Positions 50,914 to 58,761 are shown, numbered from the stretch's first letter. The stretch is 64,000 nucleotides of DNA from Ruminococcus sp. NK3A76 (GCF_000686125.1 NZ_JMMA01000002.1:372001-436000), one strand, 5' to 3'. Made by a program: numbers and translations. Notes: generated by a model not told the origin, from the letters alone.

Positions 50914-51828
50914 TCAGGCAAATTGTGTGTATATCTCCTTTTGCGAGCCCTTGACTGAATAGTCCCACCTGCCGAGCCTGCCCGAGCGTGTGAAGTATTC
51001 TATCTCCGGTGTCCCGGCAGGGGAGTCGAACACATCTACCACGATGAGCTTTATCTTCATCTTTTCGGGGATAATGGCCTTTATGTAGACGCTCGCACTC
51101 ATGCCTGCCTTTGCGCCCTCAAACGGCTCGGCAAGGCCTGCGAGGTTGGGGGCAAGCTCTATGAACACGCCGTAGCTCTCGACCGAGCGTATTATGCCGC
51201 TTACAGTCTCGCCCTGTGTGAAGCGCTCGGCGTTCTGCTCCCATGTGCCTAACAGCTCCTTGTGCGAAAGGCATATCCTGCCGCCCTCTCGCCCCTTGAC
51301 GACGGCCTTTATCGGCATACCGTTGTAGAACCTGTCGGCAGGGTGTGCTATGCGTGAGACGGATATCGCATCAATGGGTATCAGCGAACATATGCCGCAG
51401 CCTATGTCGGCAAATGCCCCGAACGGCTCTAAATGCGTCACGCAGGCATCTATTATGTCGCCGGCAGAAAGCAGAGACAGATATTCCTGCGTGCAGCGCT
51501 GCTGGGCTGCCCTGCGTGAGAGCACGGCATGAGCCCCTCCCGCACCTACAGACAGTGGCACAAAGCAGACAGGCTTGCCTACACGGGAGAGGATAGCTAT
51601 GTCACGCACCGAGCCGTCGCTTATGCCTAAAGCGCCCTCCTCTCTCGGTATCACAGCCCTGCAAAACGGCAGCTCGACGTATAAGTCGTGCTCCTTAGAG
51701 CATACAGCCGCCCTCGCTTCGAGGATAAGCCCCTTTGCTGCGGCTTCTGCGAGCCTTTCGGGCGTTTTGAGATAATACTCGCTTTCCGAGCGGTCTTTGA
51801 TGTATCCTTCCGGGTAAAACCTTTCCAT
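50914..51828 (-). CDS. S1 RNA-binding domain protein
   Basis: Product of 304 aa. Two OB-fold S1 domains at about 139-210 (GDIIDACVTHLEPFGAFADIGCGICSLIPIDAIS) and 222-285 (GETVSGIIRSVESYGVFIELAPNLAGLAEPF). The N-terminal 130 residues are a different domain (MERFYPEGYI...) seen in clostridial S1-like proteins. It is shorter than ribosomal protein S1 and probably acts on translation or RNA decay. ATG at 51828 is chosen because AAGGAA precedes it and the extra upstream codons would be translated from MITE-like sequence. No promoter was recognised: the MITE-like element lies 38 bases upstream. Confidence 0.88.
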   Translation of the reverse strand: MERFYPEGYIKDRSESEYYLKTPERLAEAAAKGLILEARAAVCSKEHDLYVELPFCRAVIPREEGALGISDGSVRDIAILSRVGKPVCFVPLSVGAGGAHAVLSRRAAQQRCTQEYLSLLSAGDIIDACVTHLEPFGAFADIGCGICSLIPIDAISVSRIAHPADRFYNGMPIKAVVKGREGGRICLSHKELLGTWEQNAERFTQGETVSGIIRSVESYGVFIELAPNLAGLAEPFEGAKAGMSASVYIKAIIPEKMKIKLIVVDVFDSPAGTPEIEYFTRSGRLGRWDYSVKGSQKEIYTQFA

Positions 51829-51865
51829 GCTTGTATCAATTCCTTTCCTTGAATATTTCATGCTA

Positions 51866-52044
51866 TTAGGGCAACACCGCCGGGCCACCGGCGGATACCT
51901 TTGCACGCCATCCACTTGCAAATTTTCCGTCATATCACCCAAATTTACCTTGAAATACGTTAGTATTCCTGCGGTAAATTTAGCCAATCTGACGAAAAAT
52001 TTGACTGCGTGTCTGACGTACAATGGCCCAGCGGTGTTGCCTTA
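51866..52044. mobile_element. MITE-like element, full copy 2
   Basis: About 178 bp with terminal inverted repeats TAGGGCAACACCGC... (51867-51887) and the inverse at 52024-52044, with two mismatches between them. The interior is alignable to copy 1 at 10709-10908 (CCTTTGCACGCCATC, TTCCGTCATA, CACCCAAATTTACCTTG, CTGCGGTAAA, TCTGACGAAAAATT). It sits directly upstream of the S1-domain gene. Confidence 0.75.
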
Positions 52045-52328
52045 GTCTAAGTCTATGCAGCCTTTATCTATTATATTACTCAAAGGGGGATTTTTATGCT
52101 GAAAAAATGGTTCTGAAAGGTCATTTCAGGGGCAGGATAAAAGGTTACAAATTGTCACAAAAAACGGACACTAATTTGAAACCATTTCTTGTGTCTGCTG
52201 ACATATTGTTACACAAATTGTTGGGATATGTCGTTTTTTTAATCGTTTAAGTATGCATAAAACCGTTGTCGATTTTAATAAAGATATATTACTCATAAGT
52301 AAATTTTTGTACATATTGGGTCAGAAAA
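52045..52328. other. AT-rich gap with no recognised gene
   Basis: Between the MITE-like element and the hydrolase promoter. It holds repeated TTACAAATTG-like words (52146, 52207) and one six-codon frame with a good ribosome binding site (52096-52116). Nothing is convincing as a gene. Confidence 0.4.
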
Positions 52329-52345
52329 TGTAAATAAACTGTAAA
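52329..52345 (+). promoter_or_regulatory. WalR-type direct repeat upstream of the hydrolase promoter
   Basis: TGTAAA-TAAAC-TGTAAA, exact match to TGTWAH-N5-TGTWAH, ending 5 bases before the -35 box: an activator position. Confidence 0.5.
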
Positions 52346-52350
52346 AACAC

Positions 52351-52379
52351 TTGACAAATGGGGTGGGCAGTGTTACAAT
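52351..52379 (+). promoter_or_regulatory. Promoter of the cell-wall-hydrolase-like gene
   Basis: TTGACA, 17 bases, TACAAT with extended TG. It leaves a leader of about 138 bases. Confidence 0.82.
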
Positions 52380-52385
52380 AACGAA

Positions 52386-52523
52386 GTAATTTGTAACTCT
52401 TTTGTAATTATTGATTGCAAGGAGAATTTTATTGTGACAGTGCTTCTTGCACCTGTTGCCGAAAGGAGATGAAAGGCGGGGTTTCGGAACACCACAGCCG
52501 AAATATCTTTCGCCAACTAATTT
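52386..52523 (+). promoter_or_regulatory. Structured 5' leader with mini-ORF
   Basis: AAGGAG at 52420-52425 is followed by GTG at 52434 and a 12-codon frame ending at 52472 (MTVLLAPVAERR). Around its end are the stem CCGAAA / TTTCGG and a tail CCGAAATATCTTTCGCC. The main gene has no Shine-Dalgarno site. Parts faintly recall the 3' side of cyclic-di-AMP (ydaO) riboswitches, which often precede wall hydrolases, but key blocks are missing. Confidence 0.4.
52392..52408 (+). promoter_or_regulatory. WalR-type direct repeat just after the hydrolase promoter
   Basis: TGTAAC-TCTTT-TGTAAT, exact match to TGTWAH-N5-TGTWAH, within the first bases of the transcript: a repressor position. Confidence 0.5.
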
Positions 52524-53555
52524 ATGGGTATTATTTCTAACACATCAAGTGAGGGCGTCACGTCTAAGCTGAATAAGGCAATAACAGCGATATTAGCAAT
52601 TTCTATATTATTTGTATCCTGCATCGGTGAGACTAAGGCTTATGCCGCAGAGACCGAGACAGCTGCAACAGCAGTAACAGCTCAGGCAGAGGAGAAGGCC
52701 GAGACAAAGCAGGAGACAGCAGCATCAACAGCTGCAACCACCACAGCGACAAAAACAGCAGCTACAACAACTGCCGCAAAGACAACAGCTGCCAAGAAGG
52801 TAACACTCAAGACTCCTGTGTTCGTTGGCGAGGCTAAGTATGACAGCGGTGCTACACACCCCTACAATGCGCAGACTTCACAGCTCATCGTAAGATATAA
52901 GGCTGTAAAGAACGCCGAGAAGTATCAGCTCTACATCAAGGGCGGCAAGTATAAGAAGTGGACAAAGATAAAGACCACTGCTGACACAAAGGTAAAGGTC
53001 AAGAAGCTCCAGAGAGGCACGACTTACAAGTTCAAGGTAAGAGCAGTAAGCGGCAGCTCCAAGAGCGAGTTCTCAAAGACACAGAAGCTCTCCACCGCAG
53101 TTATGGACTACGATGTATACGGCTATCAGGCAATATGCAGGATAGTGTTCCATGAGGTAGGCGGCATGGCAGGCGAGATGTGGGATAAGCCTATCGTTTA
53201 CGTTTCTGACTGCGTGGTAAACAGATTCGTTGCTGCAAAGTACACAGGCAAGGGCGTATGGGCAAGCTACTACAAGAGATACAACACCGTTCAGGATATG
53301 ATATACTTAAGCGGCAACTTCATGTCGTCATACGGTCTTGCTGCTGACGGTGCGATATACAGCAGAGTTCCCAAGAGAGTAAAGGTCGCAGCATACGGCG
53401 CACTTTACAACAAGACAGCACTCAACGGCATCAAGAACGACAGCACAGTATACTACTGGTGCAACCGTCCCTACTATTCTTCTGACAGCAGGATAGCGTA
53501 CTCCTTCAAGATACCGTGGGGCTACTTCAACGTATGGAGAGAATACTGGGGCTAA
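52524..53555 (+). CDS. Secreted FN3 protein with cell-wall-hydrolase-like domain
   Basis: Product of 343 aa. Signal segment (LNKAITAILAISILFVSC) to about residue 42, a Thr/Ala-rich linker (45-90), an FN3-like domain (94-190; LIVRYKAVKNAEKYQLYIKGGKYKKWTKI, RGTTYKFKVRAVSG) and a C-terminal domain (195-343) with ICRIVFHEVGGMAGEMW. The catalytic-looking Glu in FHEVGG and the spaced Trp/Tyr residues fit the SleB/CwlJ-type hydrolase family. ATG at 52524 is the only start, since a stop precedes it by one codon; it has no Shine-Dalgarno site. Regulation by a WalR-like factor is suggested by two flanking sites. Confidence 0.78.
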   Translation: MGIISNTSSEGVTSKLNKAITAILAISILFVSCIGETKAYAAETETAATAVTAQAEEKAETKQETAASTAATTTATKTAATTTAAKTTAAKKVTLKTPVFVGEAKYDSGATHPYNAQTSQLIVRYKAVKNAEKYQLYIKGGKYKKWTKIKTTADTKVKVKKLQRGTTYKFKVRAVSGSSKSEFSKTQKLSTAVMDYDVYGYQAICRIVFHEVGGMAGEMWDKPIVYVSDCVVNRFVAAKYTGKGVWASYYKRYNTVQDMIYLSGNFMSSYGLAADGAIYSRVPKRVKVAAYGALYNKTALNGIKNDSTVYYWCNRPYYSSDSRIAYSFKIPWGYFNVWREYWG

Positions 53556-53563
53556 AGTCCATT

Positions 53564-53595
53564 AAAAAAGAGACCTTATGACAGGTCTCTTTTTT
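53564..53595. terminator. Bidirectional terminator
   Basis: AGAGACCT / AGGTCTCT stem with T-runs on both strands. It ends the hydrolase transcript on the plus strand and the candidate small RNA on the minus strand. Confidence 0.88.
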
Positions 53596-53717
53596 GTTTA
53601 TCAGAGGTAAAATGAGTAGGAGGCAGGAGCTTTTCCTACATCTTTGTATTTTTCGTATAGATAGCGAAAAAGCAGTCCCTATTGGGACCGCCCTTCATGA
53701 AAAGTATTTATTCAACA
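53566..53717 (-). ncRNA. Candidate small RNA, minus strand
   Basis: About 150 bases from a promoter at 53724-53752 to the terminator. On the minus strand three hairpins come before the terminator: GCGGTCCC-AATA-GGGACTGC, TTTTTCGC / CGAAAAA region at 53646-53668, and GTAGG / CCTAC enclosing AAAAGCTCCTGCCTC. No ORF with a ribosome binding site. The four-hairpin layout and own promoter favour a structured RNA. Its identity (for example a 6S-like RNA) is not established. Confidence 0.5.
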
Positions 53718-53723
53718 TAATCA

Positions 53724-53752
53724 TTATAGCACTCACAGGGGGATATTTAAAG
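53724..53752 (-). promoter_or_regulatory. Promoter of the minus-strand candidate small RNA
   Basis: Minus-strand TTTAAA, 17 bases, TATAAT. Confidence 0.55.
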
Positions 53753-53770
53753 TAAATTCTTGGGCTTTTT

Positions 53771-53787
53771 TGTAAATATATTGTAAA
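53771..53787 (+). promoter_or_regulatory. WalR-type direct repeat
   Basis: TGTAAA-TATAT-TGTAAA, exact TGTWAH-N5-TGTWAH match, 18 bases upstream of the -35 of the minus-strand promoter but in the opposite orientation. Confidence 0.35.
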
Positions 53788-53934
53788 GCGACATAAATCG
53801 ACGGAAAGCCCGTAGATACGCCATTTTAAAAATGTTAAACGATTTAAGCAACCGCTTTTGTTGATTTAGGCAAACATTTAACTAATTATAAACACCCATT
53901 TTTACCCATAGATACTACACGAAACCGATTACTC

Positions 53935-53963
53935 TTGACATACCCCGTGCAATGTGTTATAAT
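53935..53963 (+). promoter_or_regulatory. Promoter of the DUF3592-like/nadA pair
   Basis: TTGACA, 17 bases, TATAAT: perfect consensus. AACCGATTAC lies just before it. Confidence 0.9.
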
Positions 53964-54016
53964 TTTAAAAAAATAGGCGAAAAAACGCCGGCTTTAGAAT
54001 AAGGGAGAAGAGAATA

Positions 54017-54487
54017 ATGATGAGTAAGAGAAACCCGATAGTGGTAATAATACTGCTCGTGCTGGCACTTGTCTTTGCGGCATATGGGTCTATCAGGTAT
54101 TTCACCGGCAAGGCGAAGTATGATGACCTTATAGCTTCCTGCACGGCTCAGGCAGACGCAGAGGTGATAAGCTGCGATTCGCACATCGTCAAGGAAACAA
54201 AGCGTGTGTCAAAGCACTCGACCAAGACTGTCTCGCACACCTACTACCTCACAAAGGCTCAGTTTACAGTAGACGGCAAGCAGTATGTCTGCGAGGAAGA
54301 CAGCACGGTGGAATTCCCCGTAGGTGCTCTGACGACTATACAGTATGACCCGTCAGACCCCGAGAGGAACTTTATCGGCTCTGCCCCCATGAATGATTAC
54401 CAGAAATATCTGCGCCCGATGATAATCGGCGGTGTACTGGCTCTTGCAGGCGTGGGCACGCTGCTTAAAATGAGAAGCGCTGCCTGA
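54017..54487 (+). CDS. DUF3592-like two-helix membrane protein
   Basis: Product of 156 aa. Membrane helices at about 8-28 and 133-150 flank an extracytoplasmic beta domain with AEVISCDSHIVKETK, AQFTVDGKQYVCEED and TTIQYDPSDPERNFIGS. The Y-D-P-x-x-P turn is the DUF3592 hallmark, shared with the protein at 21517-21981. GGGAGAAG precedes ATG at 54017. It is 51 bases upstream of nadA without an intervening terminator, so the two may share a transcript; a functional link is not apparent. Confidence 0.75.
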   Translation: MMSKRNPIVVIILLVLALVFAAYGSIRYFTGKAKYDDLIASCTAQADAEVISCDSHIVKETKRVSKHSTKTVSHTYYLTKAQFTVDGKQYVCEEDSTVEFPVGALTTIQYDPSDPERNFIGSAPMNDYQKYLRPMIIGGVLALAGVGTLLKMRSAA

Positions 54488-54538
54488 TAAGCCAAAGTGA
54501 TACGGCAAAATAGTAACCCCCGAAAGGAAGTAATAAAT

Positions 54539-55471
54539 ATGACTGTTTATGAAGCAAAGCAGAAGATACTGGAGCTTAAGAAGGAAAAGGATATCTGTAT
54601 CCTCGCACACAGCTATGAGTCAAGAGACATTGTAGAGGTGGCAGACTACACAGGCGATTCCTACAAGCTCAGCGTCGATGCATCAAAGGTCACAAATAAG
54701 AACATCGTCTTTGCAGGCGTGCATTTTATGGCGCAGACAGCCAAGATGCTCTCGCCCGACAAGCACGTTTATATGCCCAACACCGCTGCCGGCTGCGAAA
54801 TGGCCGAGCAGATGGACGTAGAGCTGCTTGCCGGCATGAAGGCCAAGGAGCCTGACAGGACGGTCGTAGCTTACATAAACACCACAGCCGAGCTCAAGAC
54901 GCTGTGCGACATATGCGTTACATCATCGAGCGCTGTCAAGATAGTAAGCTCTATACCCGACAAGAAGATACTCTTTATCCCTGACTGCAACCTGGGTGCT
55001 TTCGTGCAGAAGGCCTGCCCGGACAAGGATATAATGCTGTTTAACGGCGGCTGCCCTGCACATCAGCGTGCAACAAGGCAGGACGCAGTCGATGCCAAGG
55101 CTGCACACCCCGATGCGCTGCTGCTCGTTCACCCCGAGTGCCGCCCGGCAGTCACAGAGCTTGCCGACTATGTAGGCTCGACAAGCGGCATCATGAATTT
55201 CGCAAAGAACAGCGACAACAAGGAGTTCATCATAGGCACAGAGCTTTCGATAGCCGAGCATCTTCAGTACGAGTGCCCCGACAAGCGCTTCTGGCTGCTC
55301 ACAAAGAACATCATCTGCCCCAACATGAGAATGACCACCCTTATGGACGTCTTTAACATCTGCAACGAGATAGGCACAGACGCAGCAGCTGACAGAGAGA
55401 TACTCATGAGCGACGAGCTCATCGCCAAGGCAAAGGTCTGCATAGATCGCATGATAGAGCTTGGCGGCTGA
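54539..55471 (+). CDS. nadA: Quinolinate synthase
   Basis: Makes quinolinate from iminoaspartate and dihydroxyacetone phosphate in NAD synthesis, using a [4Fe-4S] cluster. The product is 310 aa. The three cluster cysteines are visible: Cys86 in AAGCEMA, the Cys of FNGGCPAHQ and the Cys of NIICPNM. The dihydroxyacetone-phosphate-binding HSYESRDI and NTTAELK motifs are intact. ATG at 54539 follows AAAGGAAG. nadB and nadC, its usual partners, are not adjacent. Confidence 0.96.
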   Translation: MTVYEAKQKILELKKEKDICILAHSYESRDIVEVADYTGDSYKLSVDASKVTNKNIVFAGVHFMAQTAKMLSPDKHVYMPNTAAGCEMAEQMDVELLAGMKAKEPDRTVVAYINTTAELKTLCDICVTSSSAVKIVSSIPDKKILFIPDCNLGAFVQKACPDKDIMLFNGGCPAHQRATRQDAVDAKAAHPDALLLVHPECRPAVTELADYVGSTSGIMNFAKNSDNKEFIIGTELSIAEHLQYECPDKRFWLLTKNIICPNMRMTTLMDVFNICNEIGTDAAADREILMSDELIAKAKVCIDRMIELGG

Positions 55472-55482
55472 TACACGCAATA

Positions 55483-55523
55483 CAAGCCCCCTGACAAGCG
55501 TTTGATGTCAGGGGGCTATCTTA
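55483..55523 (+). terminator. Terminator of nadA
   Basis: AGCCCCCTGACA / TGTCAGGGGGCT, perfect 12-bp stem, T-rich tail. Confidence 0.88.
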
Positions 55524-55536
55524 TATCCTGTAGATA

Positions 55537-55586
55537 CAAAAACGCCGCAGCGACGCTGTGAGAGGCCTCACAGAAGCTGCGGCGTA
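55537..55586 (-). terminator. Terminator of ftsX
   Basis: ACGCCGCAGC / GCTGCGGCGT with an inner stem CTGTGAG / CTCACAG and TTTTT on the minus strand. Confidence 0.87.
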
Positions 55587-55591
55587 TTTTA

Positions 55592-56497
55592 TTATACTTT
55601 GAGGTGCTTGCCGGTGCTTATTGATGTACCGACAGCGCCGATAAGAGCGCCTGCGACGGCATAGGAAACAGCAACTATCTTGAACAGGCTGTCGAAGGAG
55701 TAGAGGTTCTGCATACCGAGAACTGCCCAGAGCGAGAAGTCGGTGCTGAATATCTTATAAACGCCCTCGTAAGCAAACTGTGTCAGGAAGAGCGCACAGG
55801 CTGCTGCTATGATACCCACTATCATACCCTCGATGAAGAAGGGTATCTTGATAAAGGTGTTAGTAGCGCCGACGTACTTCATGATGTTTATTTCCTTACG
55901 TCTTGTGAAAACGCTTGCCCTTGTGGTGTTTGATATGATGATAAGGCAGACGAGCACGAGTGCTATGATTATCGCTGCCGAGATCACTGTTACAACTCTC
56001 TGGATGGATATGAGCATATCCGTAAAAGATGTAGGAGACTTCACCGAGTCAACGTTCTTGATAGAGCTTATCTGAGCGGTAGTCTCGCTCATCTTCTTGA
56101 TGTCTACAACAGTCATCTTGAATGTGTCGGGGAGGGGGTTGTCGTCGGCGTACTTAAAGAGGTCCTGCTCGTCCTTGGGCATATCCTCTACCATTGACTT
56201 CCACGCTTCCTCCTTCGAGTAGAACTTAAGCTCGTTGACGTTCGGTATGCGTGTTATCTCCTTGGTGAGCTCGTCCTTTTCCTCCTGGGTGATATCGTCC
56301 TTGATAACGACTATCGCCTCGCTCTTGTCCTCGATGCCGTTTATTATCTTCGAGAGGTTTATCGAAGCCAGAGCCGAGAGCCCTACCATAAGAAGTGATA
56401 CAAGTATTATACAAAACGATGCAAAGGACATCATTCTGTTTTTCCAGATGCTTTTAAAACCCTGACCAACAAGGTATCTCATACTACTGAATCTCAT
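55592..56497 (-). CDS. ftsX: Cell division ABC transporter permease FtsX
   Basis: Product of 301 aa with four membrane helices (about 23-45, 167-190, 220-243 and 262-285) and a large extracellular loop (46-165), the FtsX fold. KSIWKNRMMSFASFCIILVSLLM near the N-terminus and RRKEINIMKYVGAT in the cytoplasmic loop are family motifs. With FtsE it activates peptidoglycan hydrolases at the surface during growth and division. Overlaps ftsE by 4 bases. Confidence 0.96.
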   Translation of the reverse strand: MRFSSMRYLVGQGFKSIWKNRMMSFASFCIILVSLLMVGLSALASINLSKIINGIEDKSEAIVVIKDDITQEEKDELTKEITRIPNVNELKFYSKEEAWKSMVEDMPKDEQDLFKYADDNPLPDTFKMTVVDIKKMSETTAQISSIKNVDSVKSPTSFTDMLISIQRVVTVISAAIIIALVLVCLIIISNTTRASVFTRRKEINIMKYVGATNTFIKIPFFIEGMIVGIIAAACALFLTQFAYEGVYKIFSTDFSLWAVLGMQNLYSFDSLFKIVAVSYAVAGALIGAVGTSISTGKHLKV

Positions 56498-57174
56498 TTG
56501 CCCTTACCTCCAACTACTTCATCGAAGGATATGACACCCTTGTTGATATTTATTATTCTTCCGCCGAAGTGACGTACTATGTCGTGCTCGTGGGTAACCA
56601 TGAGAATGGTAGTGCCGCACTCGTTTATGCCCTTAAGAAGCTCAACTATCTCATAAGAGAGCGCCGGGTCGATATTACCGGTAGGCTCGTCAGCGATTAT
56701 GAGCTTGGGGTCATTTACCAGAGCTCTTGCAAGAGCCACACGCTGCTGCTCACCGCCCGAAAGCTCGGTGGGGTAGGCCTTTGACTTTTCGGTAAGGCCA
56801 ACGAGCGAGATAACGTAGGGAACTCTCGTTCTTATGTACTTTGCAGGTGCATCTATAACTCTCAGAACGAAGGCTATATTCTCATACACCGTCATTGTGG
56901 GTATAAGTCTGAAATCCTGGAAAACAACGCCTATCGTGCGTCTGAGCTTGGGCACCCTGCTGCGCCTGAGCTTTGAAAGGTTGAAGCCGTTTACCGTTAC
57001 AACGCCGGAGGTTGCATTGATCTCCTTAAGTATCAGCTTTATAAGCGTTGACTTGCCTGCGCCCGAGGGGCCGACAACGAACGCAAAGTCGCCGTCGTTG
57101 ATCTTGAGGTTTACTTTGTTAAGCGCATCCACACCGCTTGTGTAGGTGACGGACACGTCCTTGAACTCTACCAA
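56494..57174 (-). CDS. ftsE: Cell division ATP-binding protein FtsE
   Basis: ABC ATPase partner of FtsX, 226 aa. Walker A GPSGAGKST (about 36-44), Q-loop VFQDFRLIPTMTVYEN typical of FtsE, signature LSGGEQQRVALARAL, Walker B LIIADEPTGNID, and the H-loop VTHEH. No promoter was recognised in the 78 bases between it and the PucR-type gene; a hairpin lies in that gap, so read-through is possible. Confidence 0.97.
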   Translation of the reverse strand: MVEFKDVSVTYTSGVDALNKVNLKINDGDFAFVVGPSGAGKSTLIKLILKEINATSGVVTVNGFNLSKLRRSRVPKLRRTIGVVFQDFRLIPTMTVYENIAFVLRVIDAPAKYIRTRVPYVISLVGLTEKSKAYPTELSGGEQQRVALARALVNDPKLIIADEPTGNIDPALSYEIVELLKGINECGTTILMVTHEHDIVRHFGGRIININKGVISFDEVVGGKGK

Positions 57175-57207
57175 AATATTACACTCCTAACTTAATAATT
57201 GCAAATG

Positions 57208-57239
57208 CCTGCCGTATTTTTATGTATGGCAGGCATAAA
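57208..57239 (-). terminator. Hairpin between the PucR-type gene and ftsE
   Basis: ATGCCTGCC / GGCAGGCAT, perfect 9-bp stem with a 14-base loop. The following minus-strand tail TTTGCAATT is weak, so it may be an inefficient terminator or a processing site. Confidence 0.5.
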
Positions 57240-57252
57240 TATGTGCATAACC

Positions 57253-58338
57253 TTAGAACTTAACGGGGTTTGCCGATAAGTATTTCTTTACCATAAGAGC
57301 TATCTTGAAGATGATAGCATGGTCGAACTCTCTCAGGTCAAGGCCTGTGAGCTTCTTGATCTTTTCAAGTCTGTATACGAGAGTATTTCTGTGAACGAAC
57401 AGCTTTCTCGATGTCTCGGAAACGTTGAGGTTGTTCTCGAAGAACTTCTGTATAGTAAACAGTGTCTCATGGTCGAGCGACTCGATAGAGCCCTTCTTGA
57501 ATACCTCTCTTAAGAATGTCTCACAGAGAGTTGTCGGGAGGTGATAGATAAGTCTTGCAATACCGAGGTTATCGTAGGAAACGATTATCTTGTCAGTATC
57601 GAACACCTTGCCGACTTCAAGAGCTATCTGAGCTTCCTTGAAGGATCTTGCAAGATCTCTTACACCCTCAACGACTGTACCTATACCCACGTTTACTCTT
57701 GTATAGAACTCGCTTGAAAGTGTATCTGAAATGCTTCTTGCGAGCTTTTCAAGGTCTCTTGAATCAATGCCCGAGGAGACCTCCTTGACGAGCACGATAT
57801 CGCTCTCAGTGATGTTGAAAACGAAATCCTTATTCTTGTCGGGGAAAAGGTTCTGTATAACATCGTAAGCAGAAACGTCGTTAGACGAGATTATTCTTAT
57901 GAGCAGAACGACTCTCGGAGTATCCGAGCTGAAGTGCAGCTCTCTTGCCTTTACATGGACATCGCCGGGAAGCACGTTATCGAGCACAACGTTCTTGATG
58001 AAGTTGTTCCTGTCATACTTCTCGTCGTAATACTGCTTGATGCTCGAAAGTGTGATAGCGAGGATGCTTGCATACTTTGCAGCCACCTCGTCTGTGCCCT
58101 CTACGAATACTGCGTAGTCAGGCTTCATGTGTGCGCCGAAGGGCTTGTATGTGTAGCCGTCCCTCACAAAGATATCATGTGAATCGCTCAGATCAAGGGA
58201 AACGAACTCATTTGTAGTGCCCACCTGCGAAAGCTCCGAGCAGGCAATGATCGAGGCATTCTCGTCGATAACGCCTATGGTGCAGTCGATAGTGTCACGC
58301 ATCTGATGAACAACGCTCTGAAATAATCTGTTTGACAT
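57253..58338 (-). CDS. PucR/CdaR-family transcriptional regulator
   Basis: Product of 361 aa. The N-terminal part (1-110) is a putative sensor region (TIGVIDENASIIACS, then YTYKPFGAHMKPDYAVFVEG). The middle is GGDEF-like in fold without a GGDEF motif, as in CdaR. The C-terminal PucR-type helix-turn-helix spans about 300-357 (LFTIQKFFENNLNVSETSRKLFVHRNTLVYRLEKI). Family members respond to small metabolites such as purines or sugar acids; the ligand here is unknown. Own promoter. The neighbours (ftsEX, purine phosphorylase) do not settle its target. Confidence 0.9.
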   Translation of the reverse strand: MSNRLFQSVVHQMRDTIDCTIGVIDENASIIACSELSQVGTTNEFVSLDLSDSHDIFVRDGYTYKPFGAHMKPDYAVFVEGTDEVAAKYASILAITLSSIKQYYDEKYDRNNFIKNVVLDNVLPGDVHVKARELHFSSDTPRVVLLIRIISSNDVSAYDVIQNLFPDKNKDFVFNITESDIVLVKEVSSGIDSRDLEKLARSISDTLSSEFYTRVNVGIGTVVEGVRDLARSFKEAQIALEVGKVFDTDKIIVSYDNLGIARLIYHLPTTLCETFLREVFKKGSIESLDHETLFTIQKFFENNLNVSETSRKLFVHRNTLVYRLEKIKKLTGLDLREFDHAIIFKIALMVKKYLSANPVKF

Positions 58339-58416
58339 AAGTTTTACTCCTCTGCTTACATATTTTTACTTGAGGACATGACAGACCGTTTTATCTGCCA
58401 TTATCATTCATAAACC

Positions 58417-58445
58417 ATTATACCAAAAATAAAGAAATTTTGCAA
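58417..58445 (-). promoter_or_regulatory. Promoter of the PucR-type gene
   Basis: Minus-strand TTGCAA, 17 bases, TATAAT. Confidence 0.82.
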
Positions 58446-58728
58446 GTGGTTTATAGTAAAAATGTTCAAAACCGTCGAAGCGGGCATTTTGAAATCCCTG
58501 TTTATTACAAATTGTAACATATTTTGCCCCCGAATGTGTTAACGCATTATTAAGACACACCTGAGAAAGCCTTGCATCTAAAGGCACAAACAAATTCGCA
58601 GCCCGAAAACAAGGTAGTTTTTGTTACTCTTTTGTAAATTCTAAACTTTTTATGAACGGTATACAAATTGCACAAAAACGGGGTACTTTTTACATTAAAC
58701 TCAATGAGCAAGCGGTTTTATATGACCC
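58446..58728. other. AT-rich divergent region with one WalR-type site
   Basis: No gene is seen between the PucR-type promoter and the purine phosphorylase promoter. It contains the palindromic TTACAAATTGTAA at about 58504-58516 and an exact TGTWAH-N5-TGTWAH site (58622-58638). Confidence 0.4.
58622..58638 (+). promoter_or_regulatory. WalR-type direct repeat
   Basis: TGTTAC-TCTTT-TGTAAA, exact TGTWAH-N5-TGTWAH match. It is about 90 bases upstream of the phosphorylase promoter. Confidence 0.35.
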
Positions 58729-58757
58729 TTGCATTTGGGGCTGATTCGTGATACAAT
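58729..58757 (+). promoter_or_regulatory. Promoter of the purine nucleoside phosphorylase gene
   Basis: TTGCAT, 17 bases, TACAAT. A repeat of about 240 bases follows, making a long leader. Confidence 0.65.
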
Positions 58758-58761
58758 AAGT

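Noticed and set aside
52096-52116. Six-codon frame MLKKWF after AAAGGGGG
   Set aside because: Too short to support as a gene, with no promoter just upstream and no attenuator structure after it.
52386-52523. Confident call of a cyclic-di-AMP (ydaO) riboswitch
   Set aside because: Only the 3' part looks similar. The conserved GGGGGAACC and GGGGUGAAU blocks are not found, so it is listed only as a structured leader.
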